Source of the DNA: JADFOI01 sp965218935 | Lineage (GTDB): Bacteria > Acidobacteriota > UBA6911 > RPQK01 > JADFOI01 | Assembly: GCA_965218935.1 (NCBI GenBank) | Contig: CBDCMH010000001.1 | Span: 186,001-250,000 of the forward strand | Reading direction: 5' to 3' | DNA: 64,000 bases | In this document: piece by piece, positions 37,661-46,737 of the stretch | Position numbering within the stretch: the stretch's first letter is position 1 | How the letters are laid out: every line of letters starts with the position of its first letter | Notes under the pieces: model-generated | Databases searched by the model: none | Seen by the model: the letters and a program-made list of their open reading frames with translations, nothing else | Told to the model about the DNA's origin: nothing | Translations under genes and position numbers: made by a program

Positions 37661-38240
37661 AAAACAGCGACAGAGGACCGCGACTCAAGTGGGCACTAAC
37701 CACTTGAGTTCTTCAAAACAGATGAGGATGTCGTTAGAACTGGCCCGTTCGGCTGCCTTCCACTGCCTTGGTCATCAAAAAGCGTTGGTATCACGGGTCG
37801 TAGTACTGCAATCCAAGAACATCAGCTCGCCACATACCTTCCTTCAAACAGCACTTCAGGTCTGCCTCGGAAGCTGGGGGTCTGAACAGAGACAACCATC
37901 ATCCTGTTGCCGCTGCGATAGACCAGCTCCGTTCCATCAGGGGGACCAAACCGGCTCTCCACCACCTGCGCCCTCCGAGACCAGATATTTGACATTGCTT
38001 TCGCGTAGGGGCTTACATACACTTCATCTGGCATAGTTCATCCGAAACGTAGGCAAGCCATTTGCCGTCTAGGAGCACGGGAGAGCTAGCATAGACGCCT
38101 GTTGGGCTGAAGCGATAAGGGACTGTGGCTCTCTGCCACCCTCATTGGAAGCAGCATTATGTCATCACCAATTCTCTAGAAAAGGCTAATACACTCCCAT
38201 CAGGCGCTAGGGACCCAGGTAATCATTGCTACTCCGCTAG

Positions 38241-39685
38241 CAGTCCGTGGTGAAAGTCGAGGATAAGGGGTCACACAGCGACACTAGAGTGACCCCATGG
38301 CAATGGGGAAAAAGAAACGTCGACAGCAAGAAGACCTGTGGGTCGCCACCAGTGAGCTGCCCCGCACCGCCGGCCATCCCTTCTACGAAAGACTGAATGG
38401 CCTTTTCAACGAACACGGCTTTGACGACTTCGTGGAGGGACTGTGTGCGAAGTTCTATGCAGACAAGATGGGGCGACCGAGCCTGGCTCCGGGAGTGTAC
38501 TTTCGGCTGCTGCTGGTGGGGTATTTCGAAGGGATCGGATCGGAACGAGGAATAGCCTGGAGAGCAGCTGATTCTCTGGCACTGCGAGAGTTTCTGGGAT
38601 TGAAACTGAGCGAGTCGCCGTCTGATCACTCCACGATCTCCCGAACCCGACGACTGATCGATGTGGCTACCCACGAAGCAGTCTTTGACTGGGTACTGAA
38701 GCGGATCGGGGCGAGCGGCCTGCTGCGGGGCAAGACGATCGGCATCGATGCCACTACGCTGGAAGCGAATGCAGCGCTGCGCAGCATCGTGCGCCGGGAC
38801 AGCGAGCAGGGGTATGAAGAGTTTTTGATGGAGCTGGCGAAAGCCTCCGGGATTGAGACGCCGCGACGGGAAGATCTGGCCAAACTGGACCGTAAGCGCA
38901 CGGGCAAAGGATCGAACCGGGTTTGGAAGCACCCGCATGATGCGGATGCGCGGATTACCAGAATGAAGGACGGGCGGACGCACCTGGCGCACAAGGCGGA
39001 GCATGCAGTGGATCTGGAGACCGGAGCGATTGTCTCGGTGACGGTACAGGGAGCCGATCAAGGGGACACGCAGACCATGGTGAAGACCCTGACGGAAGCG
39101 GCCGAGAAGGTGGAACAAGCGCTGCCGGAGGGACGAGGCATCGAAGAGGTGGTGGCCGACAAGGGGTATCACAGCACGCAGCGGATGGTGGACCTGGATG
39201 CGGTGGGACTGCGCAGCTATGTGAGCGAACCGAGGCGAGGGAAGCGACGCTGGCGAGGAGACCGGCAGGGGCAGGAAGCGGTGTATGCGAATCGGCGGCG
39301 CATCCGGGGAGAGCGAGGGCAGCGGCTGCTGCGGCAACGAGGAGAGCAGCTGGAGCGACCCTGTGCGCATCTGTACGGGAGCGGAGGGATGAGACGGCTG
39401 CATGTCCGGGGACATGAGAATGTGTTGAAGCGACTGCTGATCCAGGTGAGCGCCTTCAATCTGGGGATGCTGATGCGTCAGAGCCTGGGTGTGGGAACGC
39501 CGCGGCGTCTGCAGGGGCGGATTTGCGCCCTGATGCTACTGATTTTGTCGCTGTTCAAGCGTCTTAAGGGCCTGTTCGGACTGATTCCGGCTGCTTGGCC
39601 CGAAAAACCCAACTCAGCGATCCCTTCGCTGCTTCCACCGGTGGGTACCACCTGAGCTCAGAAAATGTACTTCCACCACGGGCTG
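38241..39685 (+). mobile_element. IS1182/IS5-type insertion sequence
   Basis: 1445 bp with terminal inverted repeats CAGTCCGTGGTGAAAGT and CAGCCCGTGGTGGAAGT (15 of 17 bases). CTAG flanks both ends (38237-38240 and 39686-39689), matching the 4-bp palindromic target duplication expected for this group. One transposase gene. Confidence 0.85.
38297..39655 (+). CDS. IS1182/IS5-type transposase
   Basis: 452 residues. A DUF772-like N-terminal region (GRPSLAPGVYFRLLLVGYFE, LREFLGLKLSESPSDHSTIS) is followed by a DDE_Tnp_1 core (first Asp in IGIDATTLEANAA; VVADKGYHS with the second Asp; a late Glu region around YANRRRIRGERG with the Y-R-E type signature). It mediates cut-and-paste movement of the element. 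Frame is intact. The C-terminal tail PVGTT reaches to within 30 bp of the end repeat. Confidence 0.85.
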   Translation: MAMGKKKRRQQEDLWVATSELPRTAGHPFYERLNGLFNEHGFDDFVEGLCAKFYADKMGRPSLAPGVYFRLLLVGYFEGIGSERGIAWRAADSLALREFLGLKLSESPSDHSTISRTRRLIDVATHEAVFDWVLKRIGASGLLRGKTIGIDATTLEANAALRSIVRRDSEQGYEEFLMELAKASGIETPRREDLAKLDRKRTGKGSNRVWKHPHDADARITRMKDGRTHLAHKAEHAVDLETGAIVSVTVQGADQGDTQTMVKTLTEAAEKVEQALPEGRGIEEVVADKGYHSTQRMVDLDAVGLRSYVSEPRRGKRRWRGDRQGQEAVYANRRRIRGERGQRLLRQRGEQLERPCAHLYGSGGMRRLHVRGHENVLKRLLIQVSAFNLGMLMRQSLGVGTPRRLQGRICALMLLILSLFKRLKGLFGLIPAAWPEKPNSAIPSLLPPVGTT

Positions 39686-39906
39686 CTAGCAGTGACTCGA
39701 CCTGATCCTTGGCCAATCCCTTTGCTACTACCTCCAGGGCAGGTGCTTCGATGAAATCATCAACTTCCTGCTCCTGCGCCAGCAACGATTCCACTTCCCA
39801 GCGCAATGTTTCGTCTCCCCCACAGGCTTCTTTGAGGAAAGCGGACCGCTGGCTCTCTTTACGCTCCAAGGCGGCATGACAAAGTTGTTCAATCTGTTTC
39901 CAACGT

Positions 39907-40491
39907 TCAGGATCCATTACGCTTGCTTCGGCTGAGCTCACGAAATAGCCACATTTTGGCCAGTCTCCAGTCCCGCAACACGGTTTCTGGCGAGACTTTT
40001 AGCACCTCGGCCGTTTCCTTAACGGTCAGTCCACCAAAAAAGCGCAGTTCCACGACCTGGCTCTTTCTGGCGTCGACGGCGGCCAAAGCCTTCAGTGCTT
40101 CGTCCACAACCACCACGTCCTCGCCTCTCTCCTGAGACACCACGAGAGCTTCATCCAGCGACACCTGATGCGCTTTACCTCTTCTTTTGAGGTACTGGCG
40201 CGAGCGGGCGAAATCCACCAGGATCTGCCTCATCAATTTGGCACTGATGGCGAAAAAGTGCGCTCGGTTTTGCCAGGGCACCTGACTGCAATCGATGAGC
40301 CGCAAGTAGGCTTCATTGACCAGCGCCGTGGTTTGCAGGGTGTGATCAGGACGCTCTCCAGCCATGTAGACATGCGCCAGGCGCCGCAGCTCTTTATGAA
40401 CCAAGGGGATCAGCTTCTCAAGTGCGATCTTATCGCCTTGGCTCCAAGCCTGAAGTAGTCCCGTGACGTTCTGCTGAGAATCAACGCCCAT
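39907..40491 (-). CDS. ECF-type RNA polymerase sigma factor
   Basis: 194 residues from the ATG of MGVDSQQNVTGLLQAWSQGD; a longer frame to 40557 adds an unlikely 22 residues. Region 2 (ELRRLAHVYMAGERPDHTLQ, TALVNEAYLRL, RAHFFAISAKLMRQILVDFA) and region 4 (VVELRFFGGLTVKETAEVLK, SPETVLRDWRLAK) are clear. It belongs to the ECF-like group often found beside Ser/Thr kinases in Acidobacteria and Planctomycetes, and indeed the kinase gene overlaps its 3' end. The kinase is destroyed here, so its signal input is probably lost. Confidence 0.85.
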   Translation of the reverse strand: MGVDSQQNVTGLLQAWSQGDKIALEKLIPLVHKELRRLAHVYMAGERPDHTLQTTALVNEAYLRLIDCSQVPWQNRAHFFAISAKLMRQILVDFARSRQYLKRRGKAHQVSLDEALVVSQERGEDVVVVDEALKALAAVDARKSQVVELRFFGGLTVKETAEVLKVSPETVLRDWRLAKMWLFRELSRSKRNGS

Positions 40492-40698
40492 AACGCCCCC
40501 AATGAAGTGGTGTAAGTGCCGTTGATTGTAACACCTGCAGGGCTCACCGGTCAGCACAAAATATAGCTGACGTTACAGTTTTTGGCCTCAATTCCCGCAT
40601 TAAGTATTAGAAGGGATTCAAGGTCCCGAGGTATTTGCTACAAAACCTCAACCAAAAGGAAGCTTCTCATGCCGAGATTGAATCAAAAAGGAGGAGAA

Positions 40699-42072
40699 AT
40701 GTTCCAAAAAACGATTTTTCTTACCTGGGTGGCCCTTTTGTCTTATTTGCTGTGTGCCCAGCCAGCGCTGGCCCGGGACGATGACGATTACGTTGTAATG
40801 GTTGCTCCAAGTGGTGATCTTTCGGGAGTTACTGATGCCGATATCATCGAAGCTGCACTCAATAACATCAAGGACACTGGAGGTACAGTCCGACTCAGAA
40901 AAGGCCATTATTACGTCAGCAGGGGGATAGTTATTCTAGACCCCGATGGAATAAAGATCGAAGGCCAGGGCAAGAATAAGACGATTGTTGAGGCAGTTAG
41001 AGGTCCGGGTGACGTTGGGTTTGACTTCCCTCATGTTTCAACTTTCTTTCCTCGGTTTCCAGGAGTCATTGAAAACTATCCCTCTCTATTTTGGTTTGAA
41101 GGCGCCAACGGCCTTGTGTTTAAAGACCTAACCTTACAAGTTCTTGACGAGGATCCGGCCGATGAATATTTTTGGATTTCAAGACAGTCCACAGCCCTGT
41201 TAGCCTTGGTAATGGATTTGGGGGGGACAGGTGACACCATCTTCAAAAATGTAAAACTTAAAGGGGCCCCCGGCCATTGGGTAAACCCTGATTTGCCTTT
41301 AGAAGCACCCGCGAAGAATGTGGATCGGGGCATACATTCACAGAAGGGAACCGATCGATTTACCGCCGGAGCAGGGAACTTCATCGGCAAGAAAATGGAG
41401 ATGGAAAATATAGGCATTGGCATGTTCGTTGGCGCTCGCAGGGATGCCAAGATCATCATAAAAGAGAACGTGGCCAGAGATGTCGGACTTCCTTACCTTG
41501 TTGAGGGTCGTTCAATCTTCGCCATCCCCCAAATCATCGATTCGACCGTAGATATCTCGGATAATGAAGCGTATAACAGTTTTTGGACGGAAATACGGGT
41601 GGCTAGAATCGTAGGGAACTCAACCACTTTGGTTAAAGACAACGTGCTTGAAGATGGTAATCGATTCGGCGGTATTGCGAGTGGCATACTCCTTGCTATG
41701 CTAGCAAACGCCACCATTAAGGGCAACGAGGTCAGCGGTTTGGGCCGCGCGGGGATTTTTTTAGCCCTCGTTGACGATAGGCTAGTAAAGTCGAATAGTT
41801 TTGAAATGAGTCCAAATGAAGCCGCTATTCGGGTCAGACTTTCAAACAATGTTGTTGTTGAAGAAAATGACTACGAAGATAGTGATCTGCCTGGTTGGAC
41901 CGGGGATCCCAATAACGGAGTGTGTAACGACGGGCCGGGTGCCGTCAACTTATCGGCTAGTAACGATAACCTGATTATCGAAGAGGACTTCCCAGATGAC
42001 ACTACGATAGAGACTCAGGTCTGTGACCAGGGTATAGGGAATGTCATCTTGGAAAACGATGATGGCGACTAG
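40699..42072 (+). CDS. secreted right-handed beta-helix protein
   Basis: 457 residues. The start at 40699 is set by a strong AGGAGGAG five bases upstream and the signal peptide (IFLTWVALLSYLLCAQPALA). The body shows pectate-lyase-like beta-helix rungs (GGTVRLRKGHYYVSRGIVI, KIEGQGKNKTIVEAV, NATIKGNEVSGLGRAGIFLA, NNVVVEENDYEDSD) and an acidic end. Such proteins bind or cleave polysaccharides outside the cell; catalytic residues cannot be fixed by eye, so lyase activity is unproven. Its lower GC suggests a separate origin from neighbours. Confidence 0.75.
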   Translation: MFQKTIFLTWVALLSYLLCAQPALARDDDDYVVMVAPSGDLSGVTDADIIEAALNNIKDTGGTVRLRKGHYYVSRGIVILDPDGIKIEGQGKNKTIVEAVRGPGDVGFDFPHVSTFFPRFPGVIENYPSLFWFEGANGLVFKDLTLQVLDEDPADEYFWISRQSTALLALVMDLGGTGDTIFKNVKLKGAPGHWVNPDLPLEAPAKNVDRGIHSQKGTDRFTAGAGNFIGKKMEMENIGIGMFVGARRDAKIIIKENVARDVGLPYLVEGRSIFAIPQIIDSTVDISDNEAYNSFWTEIRVARIVGNSTTLVKDNVLEDGNRFGGIASGILLAMLANATIKGNEVSGLGRAGIFLALVDDRLVKSNSFEMSPNEAAIRVRLSNNVVVEENDYEDSDLPGWTGDPNNGVCNDGPGAVNLSASNDNLIIEEDFPDDTTIETQVCDQGIGNVILENDDGD

Positions 42073-42507
42073 TCGCCATTGACACCGCAACGGGTCCCCC
42101 GCATTCTCAATGGAGTAGCTTAGTTCCAGGGAATCAGATGCACCAGATCTCCTGTCTGGTGTGAACATTCTCAAGGATCTAGATTTGTGACGAAAAGCTA
42201 ATATTTATCAACCAGTTCCCGGATTTTTCGCCAGTCCAGAAAGTGAAAGATTACGAAAGATTGAGCTTTGAAGCGGGCGAAAAACGGGCGCACTGTCTTG
42301 GTTAAGAGCCTGGGCAAGGCTGTGCGTCTACCAGAAATTCTGGTTTCCAAAAACGAAATCCCCGCAAATCAATTCACATGTCTAACCTCAATGTCTGCAC
42401 TATCTGATGAAAAGCTACTTGAGGCCACCCCTGTAACGTATACTAGTCCTTGTTCCAATTTCGGAACGGCACTAGCAGGATACCCAACCCGAGGAACGCC
42501 AACCCCG
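42073..42507. other. intergenic, weak attachment-arm similarity
   Basis: No gene. At about 42188-42250 the sequence (GTGACGAAAAGCTAATATTT and a following TTTTTCGCCAGTCCAG) loosely resembles the arm next to the tRNA fragments at 18719 and 44395, without the tRNA part. The open frame runs upstream of the radical SAM start, but that extension has no family-like sequence. Confidence 0.4.
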
Positions 42508-44157
42508 ATGAATATCTTGTACTATAACCCCGACAACCAGATGACGCGGAACTACATGCCCCATCTCTGGATGTTCGTTCTGAAAGCCCTGACTCCACCG
42601 CAGCATCGGGTGTTCCTGATCGATGGGAATGCCCAGCCCATCAGCGAGCAAGAGATGGCGCAGTTCATCCAAGAAAAAGAAATCCGACTGGTGGGCATCG
42701 GAGCCATGACGCGAATGGCTGCCAGCGCCTACCGGATGGCGGATGCCATCCGCGCCGCCGGTGCCCTGGTGGTTATGGGAGGACCCCACGCCAGTGAGGT
42801 GCCAAACGAACCGATCGGACGAGAAGAGGAACCTCGCCACGCCGACGCCGTCGCTTTGGGTGAGGTTGACGACATCTGGGCAGACATCGTTCGAGATGCA
42901 GAGCGAGGTCAACTCCGGGAAGTCTATCGCCACACCGACGAGTCGGGCAAAGAAATCAGGCCCTCGCTGGAGAACTACCCGGAGATCCCCTGGGAAGAGA
43001 TCGATCTGGAGCAGTTCAACCTGCTGGGGAAGGTCCCGGCCTGGGGTAGACACCTCCTGAGACGGGTCGGCATGGACTGGAACAGTCTCTACATCCTTCC
43101 CGTCGAGTCGGGCCGCGGGTGCCCTTATGGCTGCGATTTTTGCACGGTCACAGGGTTCTTTGGCAAGTCGATCCGCTTTCGCAGCAACGAAAGCGTCATC
43201 AATGAACTTCTGCGCCTCAAGGCGCGGGGCGCTTCCGAGAAAGGCAAGGTGGGTGTCTTCTTTATCGACGACAACTTTGCCATCAACGTCAAGCGAACCA
43301 AATCGCTGCTGCGGGACATGATTGCCCAGGATGTCACGCTACCTTGGGTGGCTCAGATCAGCATGAACCTGCTGAGGGATGAGGAATTGGTTGATCTGAT
43401 TGCCCAGAGCGGGGGGCGTTGGATTTTTATGGGGCTGGAGTCGATCGATCCCGCGAGTCTGAAGGAAGTGAACAAGGGCTTCAATAACCCCCAGCAATAC
43501 CAAGCCGTTCTTGAGCGGCTGGCCAAACGGGGCGTCTACGCCATCACCTCTTTCATCTTCGGAATGGACGGAGATCGACCCGGAGTAGCCGAAAAAACCC
43601 TGGAGGCGATTGAGTCCTGGCCTCCCGGCCTCTCTGTCTTTGGACTTCTCACGCCTTACCCTGCCACCCCCCTTTATGATCGTCTCCTCGAGAATGAGCG
43701 CCTCACGCGCCCCAAGCACTGGCTGGACTTTCGGCCTTTCCAGATGGCCTTCACACCGGAGCATATCAGTATCGAGCAGGCCGAGCAGGAAGTACGGCAG
43801 GCCTGGAGCCGCTGCTACAGCCCTGAAGCCATTGCCTCGGATCTGAAGAAAATCGAAGGACGCCCCTTTAACGAGCGTGCCGTCCTCTTTTTCACGCGGC
43901 TGGCTTTTCGTGGCATCTATTTTCCCCAGATGACCTTGAGGCAGTGGCTGGGGTTGTTTTTCAGCAACGGCCGAAGCCTTCTGCGTCTGGTGGGAGAGGG
44001 TTTCGTGGCCCATCGCCGGCACCGGCGCAAGCTGCGCCAGACTTCTCCTGCTGCCGGGTCGATAAATCAGCCTAGTGGTGTCCTCTCGCCCGCCATTGGG
44101 ATCGAGGCCACACCGGCGGATCCCGTTGACGAGCGCGCTGTGGCCGGCCGGACCTAG
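42508..44157 (+). CDS. B12-binding-type radical SAM protein
   Basis: 549 residues from MNILYYNPDNQMTRNYMPHL. An N-terminal cobalamin-binding-like Rossmann domain (LVGIGAMTRMAASAYRMADA, VMGGPHASEVP) is followed by the radical SAM cluster motif CPYGCDFC (Cys 205, 209, 212) and a TIM-barrel half with GLESIDPASL. These enzymes use a 4Fe-4S cluster and S-adenosylmethionine for radical chemistry, often methylation when B12 is bound. Substrate unknown; no biosynthetic partners lie nearby. The C-terminal 40 residues are low-complexity. An upstream in-frame extension of 80 codons was rejected for lack of family-like sequence. Confidence 0.83.
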   Translation: MNILYYNPDNQMTRNYMPHLWMFVLKALTPPQHRVFLIDGNAQPISEQEMAQFIQEKEIRLVGIGAMTRMAASAYRMADAIRAAGALVVMGGPHASEVPNEPIGREEEPRHADAVALGEVDDIWADIVRDAERGQLREVYRHTDESGKEIRPSLENYPEIPWEEIDLEQFNLLGKVPAWGRHLLRRVGMDWNSLYILPVESGRGCPYGCDFCTVTGFFGKSIRFRSNESVINELLRLKARGASEKGKVGVFFIDDNFAINVKRTKSLLRDMIAQDVTLPWVAQISMNLLRDEELVDLIAQSGGRWIFMGLESIDPASLKEVNKGFNNPQQYQAVLERLAKRGVYAITSFIFGMDGDRPGVAEKTLEAIESWPPGLSVFGLLTPYPATPLYDRLLENERLTRPKHWLDFRPFQMAFTPEHISIEQAEQEVRQAWSRCYSPEAIASDLKKIEGRPFNERAVLFFTRLAFRGIYFPQMTLRQWLGLFFSNGRSLLRLVGEGFVAHRRHRRKLRQTSPAAGSINQPSGVLSPAIGIEATPADPVDERAVAGRT

Positions 44158-44314
44158 CCTTATCCACGGCCCGCAGTACGCACACAATTCTGAGAATAAA
44201 TGGCCTGATTTGAAGGATTTAGAGCATGCCAATCGAGCTCAATAGTGGGCACAATTCTGGGCACAGTGGGTAATTTGACTCAGTTGAGGCTGGGGAGGTG
44301 ATCGGCTTAAACCC
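44158..44314. other. short intergenic before the island boundary
   Basis: No gene. A minus-strand frame crossing the tRNA fragment here is an artefact of translating tRNA sequence. Confidence 0.5.
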
Positions 44315-44515
44315 TTGAAAACATGGTGCCGGAGGGGGAGTCGAACCCCCACGAGAGTCACCCCTCGCCAGATTTTGAGTCTTAACAAGCACAAGTGAAA
44401 AGTTACGAAAAGCTAACAAAAACCTTGGGGATTCGCGGGTTTTCACTAGACCAAATGAGTGATTCATTGAGTCAAGTTGACTTTCCTAAGTGGCCAAAAA
44501 GTGGACGGATGTTTA
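44315..44515 (-). repeat. distal attachment site of the tRNA-Leu island, plus arm
   Basis: Positions 44315-44382 repeat, in the same orientation, the 3' part of tRNA-Leu and 9 bp beyond it (54605-54673), with one G fewer in the acceptor/T-arm run. Similarity stops in the anticodon stem, as expected when only the tRNA 3' end is duplicated by integration. The next ~130 bp to 44515 match, inverted, the arm at 18719-18846. Confidence 0.8.
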
Positions 44516-44812
44516 TTCGTTGTCTCTCGTCGTTGCTCTTTTCGCGGCCCGCTCCTTCTTGTCGTGCTCCAGCCTGCGCTTGACGAGCAGTGGCACCAGT
44601 GCCGCTACGACGGCGACCAAGCTCACCGGCGGTATCCCGGCATTCCATCCCTGTGGTGCCAACCAGCCCCTTATACCGAGGACCACCAGGTGGACCACAA
44701 CGAGGGTCAGGGCAATGTAGCCGACTCGTAAATTTCTCCAACGATTCTTTGAAGGTCCCTGGGCATCATAAACCTTGCGTCCAGTGATAGCAGTCACTGT
44801 GTACGAGTACAT
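44513..44812 (-). pseudogene. ferric-reductase-like membrane domain, fragment
   Basis: 99 codons with two membrane helices (YIALTLVVVHLVVLGIRGWL and PPVSLVAVVAALVPLLVKRR) preceded by RWRNLR and ended by a charged EHDKKERAAKR tail. This pattern resembles the last helices of haem-binding ferric-reductase-like (MsrQ-type) domains. Haem-ligand histidines of the earlier helices are absent and no ribosome-binding site is evident, so this is likely the tail of a lost gene. Confidence 0.4.
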
Positions 44813-45195
44813 TGCTGTGTAAGACTGCGCCTAGTGCAGACTACTTGCAAGATGCAGACTGATGAGTCTTCTGATGGGTGCGATCGGCGGATGGCCGCCT
44901 CCGAGCGAATATCACATGGTAGAGCGCCAGGTAAATAACCTGACTGGCGGAGGTGCGGTCGGAGTACGTGCGCAACAGGTTTGATCAGGAAGTCGAGGGG
45001 TAGAATGTGCAGTTTTAGGTACATTGACTATAAAAATGGATACACCTCTATTCTTTTGAAACGCATAGCAAAATCTCGGTAGTGTCAATTCTAGTTCACG
45101 AATACTGGGGAAAAGCAACTCATGAAATTTGATCGATCTGGTGAGAATGAATCACAATTCATGCAAGCACTTGTTCCCATGGTGGATCTGTCTGC
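44813..45195. other. intergenic, no gene seen
   Basis: Nothing protein-like; abuts IS copy 5. It may hold decayed ends of genes removed with the IS insertion. Confidence 0.5.
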
Positions 45196-45235
45196 TGTAC
45201 GTCTTCAGCGAGAATGGGACATTTGGGGTTCCAAG

Positions 45236-46234
45236 CTAAGAGACAGTGGGAACCGATGCTGATCGGGCTAGTTTAGCATTGATCGCCTGCCGACGGGCAA
45301 GGGTGACTCCTTTCAATCTTCTCCTTTTTGTGTGGATGGAATCTCGTCTTGCGAAGTACATGTCATCGGGTGTGACGTTACCCAGGGCCTCGTGATAGCG
45401 CCTGGAGTTGTAGTAGTCGATAAAGACCGCGATTTCTCGCTCCAACTCCTCGGGTGTCTCCCAGACCATTAGGTTGATGCGTTCCTTGCAGGAACGATGG
45501 TAGCGTTCGATCTTCCCGTTGGTCTGGGGATGATAGGGTGAGGCCAGGATGTGGCCCAGTCCCTTGGTCTCCAGATACTGACCAAAGTCTTTGGAGATCA
45601 AAGCCGGTCCGCGGTCTGTCACCAGCCGGGGCCGATCAGACAACGGAGCCTGTTCCACACCCGTTCTCTCACAAGCCGCCTCGACCACCTGGCTGAAGTC
45701 TCCAGCACGCATGGCCGTGTGAAGTCCCCAGGCCAGGATCCTCCGGCTAAAGTCATCCAGTACTGAGATCAGATAGTACCAGCCCCAGTTCTTGACCAGA
45801 AGATAGGTCGCATCCGTTTGCCACTGCTGGTTGGGTCGGGTCGTCTTGATTCGATATTCCGATTCGGCTGGAAAGCTCCGGAGTTGAACCTCCCGAATCA
45901 GCCCTTCCGCTTTCAAAATCCGGTAGACCGAGGATTCCGAGACCGTAAACCCGCACCTATCCGTCACCTGGCAGCTCACTTCTCGTGAGGACCACTCTGG
46001 AAACAGCAGCGCCATCTCCAGGATTCGGTCCCGTTCTTTGGGCAGGATCTGATTCCAAACCCGTCCTGATCCTGGGGGACGGTCCCGCAAGCCTGCCAAC
46101 CCCCTCTTTCGAAAGTGGTGTCTCCAGCGATAGTAGGTCGAGCGGGGGATCTCGAGTTGATCCAGCACCTCCCGGACCGGTAACTCGGAGGCCTCCACTG
46201 TCCTTAAAACTTCCAGCTTGTGCTCGCTGAGCAT
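45236..46234 (-). CDS. IS3-type transposase OrfB
   Basis: 332 residues, sequence identical to the copy 2 protein, undamaged. Confidence 0.95.
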   Translation of the reverse strand: MLSEHKLEVLRTVEASELPVREVLDQLEIPRSTYYRWRHHFRKRGLAGLRDRPPGSGRVWNQILPKERDRILEMALLFPEWSSREVSCQVTDRCGFTVSESSVYRILKAEGLIREVQLRSFPAESEYRIKTTRPNQQWQTDATYLLVKNWGWYYLISVLDDFSRRILAWGLHTAMRAGDFSQVVEAACERTGVEQAPLSDRPRLVTDRGPALISKDFGQYLETKGLGHILASPYHPQTNGKIERYHRSCKERINLMVWETPEELEREIAVFIDYYNSRRYHEALGNVTPDDMYFARRDSIHTKRRRLKGVTLARRQAINAKLARSASVPTVS

Positions 46235-46254
46235 CCTCTGATACCTCCTTCGCC

Positions 46255-46581
46255 TTACAGGCCCAAACTTTTTTTTAGCTTTTGGTTCTCCACTACCGTC
46301 TCGGCCACCGCCTTCTTCAAGGCCTCATTCTCCTCCTTCAAGCGACGCACCTCACCGGAAGTCGCATTCCGTTGGGTCTCCCGGGTTAGACCGTTTTTGC
46401 CCGAATCCAGGAAGGCCTTGGACCACTTGTAGTAGATCGAAGGTTGAATCCCTTCTTTGCGGCACAGTTCGGTGACGGGAATCTCTCCGCGGAGCCCCTC
46501 CAAAACGATGTGGATCTTTTCTTCGGCCGTGAATCTCCGGCGGGTGGCCCTACGGATCTGTTTGACGACGTCTGTGGTCAT
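46255..46581 (-). CDS. IS3-type transposase OrfA
   Basis: 108 residues, unchanged; one silent base (T at about 46520) is shared with copy 1 but not with copies 2 to 4, hinting at the copies' order of descent. Confidence 0.95.
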   Translation of the reverse strand: MTTDVVKQIRRATRRRFTAEEKIHIVLEGLRGEIPVTELCRKEGIQPSIYYKWSKAFLDSGKNGLTRETQRNATSGEVRRLKEENEALKKAVAETVVENQKLKKSLGL

Positions 46582-46737
46582 AGCGTTCTCCTTTTGGTTG
46601 TGCCATGACCAGCATCGGCTTGCTCTGATGGGCTGTCAAGATCAGCCCTTTGAGGGGGTGAGATCTCACCCCCTCAAACCTTCCAACTCTCTCTCAACTC
46701 TCGGCCCTATGTGTCCCACTTTCGCTGACGGGATACA

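Larger units (their letters stand above)
37685..39917 (-). pseudogene. Ser/Thr protein kinase gene, kinase domain lost, IS inserted
   Basis: The start (39917) overlaps the sigma-factor gene by 11 bp; the N-terminus MDPERWKQIEQLCHAALERK is the standard pre-kinase helix region of acidobacterial kinases. After about 75 codons an IS begins (39689). On its far side, from 38236, the late propeller appears in several frames (APDGSVLAF, DGKWLAYVS, DEVYVSPYAKA, GTELVYRSGNRMMVVSVQT, RPEVLFEGRYVAS) and ends FEELKWLVPT with a stop at 37685. About 500 codons, including the whole kinase domain, are missing. Confidence 0.65.
45196..46737 (-). mobile_element. IS3-type element, copy 5, complete
   Basis: 1542 bp. 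It truncates the molybdopterin oxidoreductase gene at 46738. Flanks (TCTGC left, ATGTGC right) show no target duplication. It differs from other copies at about 46695 (C for T). Confidence 0.95.

Noticed and set aside
38237..39415. 392-codon minus-strand frame opposite the IS1182-type transposase
   Set aside because: The plus strand encodes a complete DDE transposase; the antisense frame is open because of codon bias.
45150..45195. Continuation of the molybdoenzyme C-terminus on the far side of IS copy 5
   Set aside because: Joining the flanks gives an open frame of only about 13 codons before a stop, and it does not resemble the family's C-terminal domain, so the true C-terminus is deleted.
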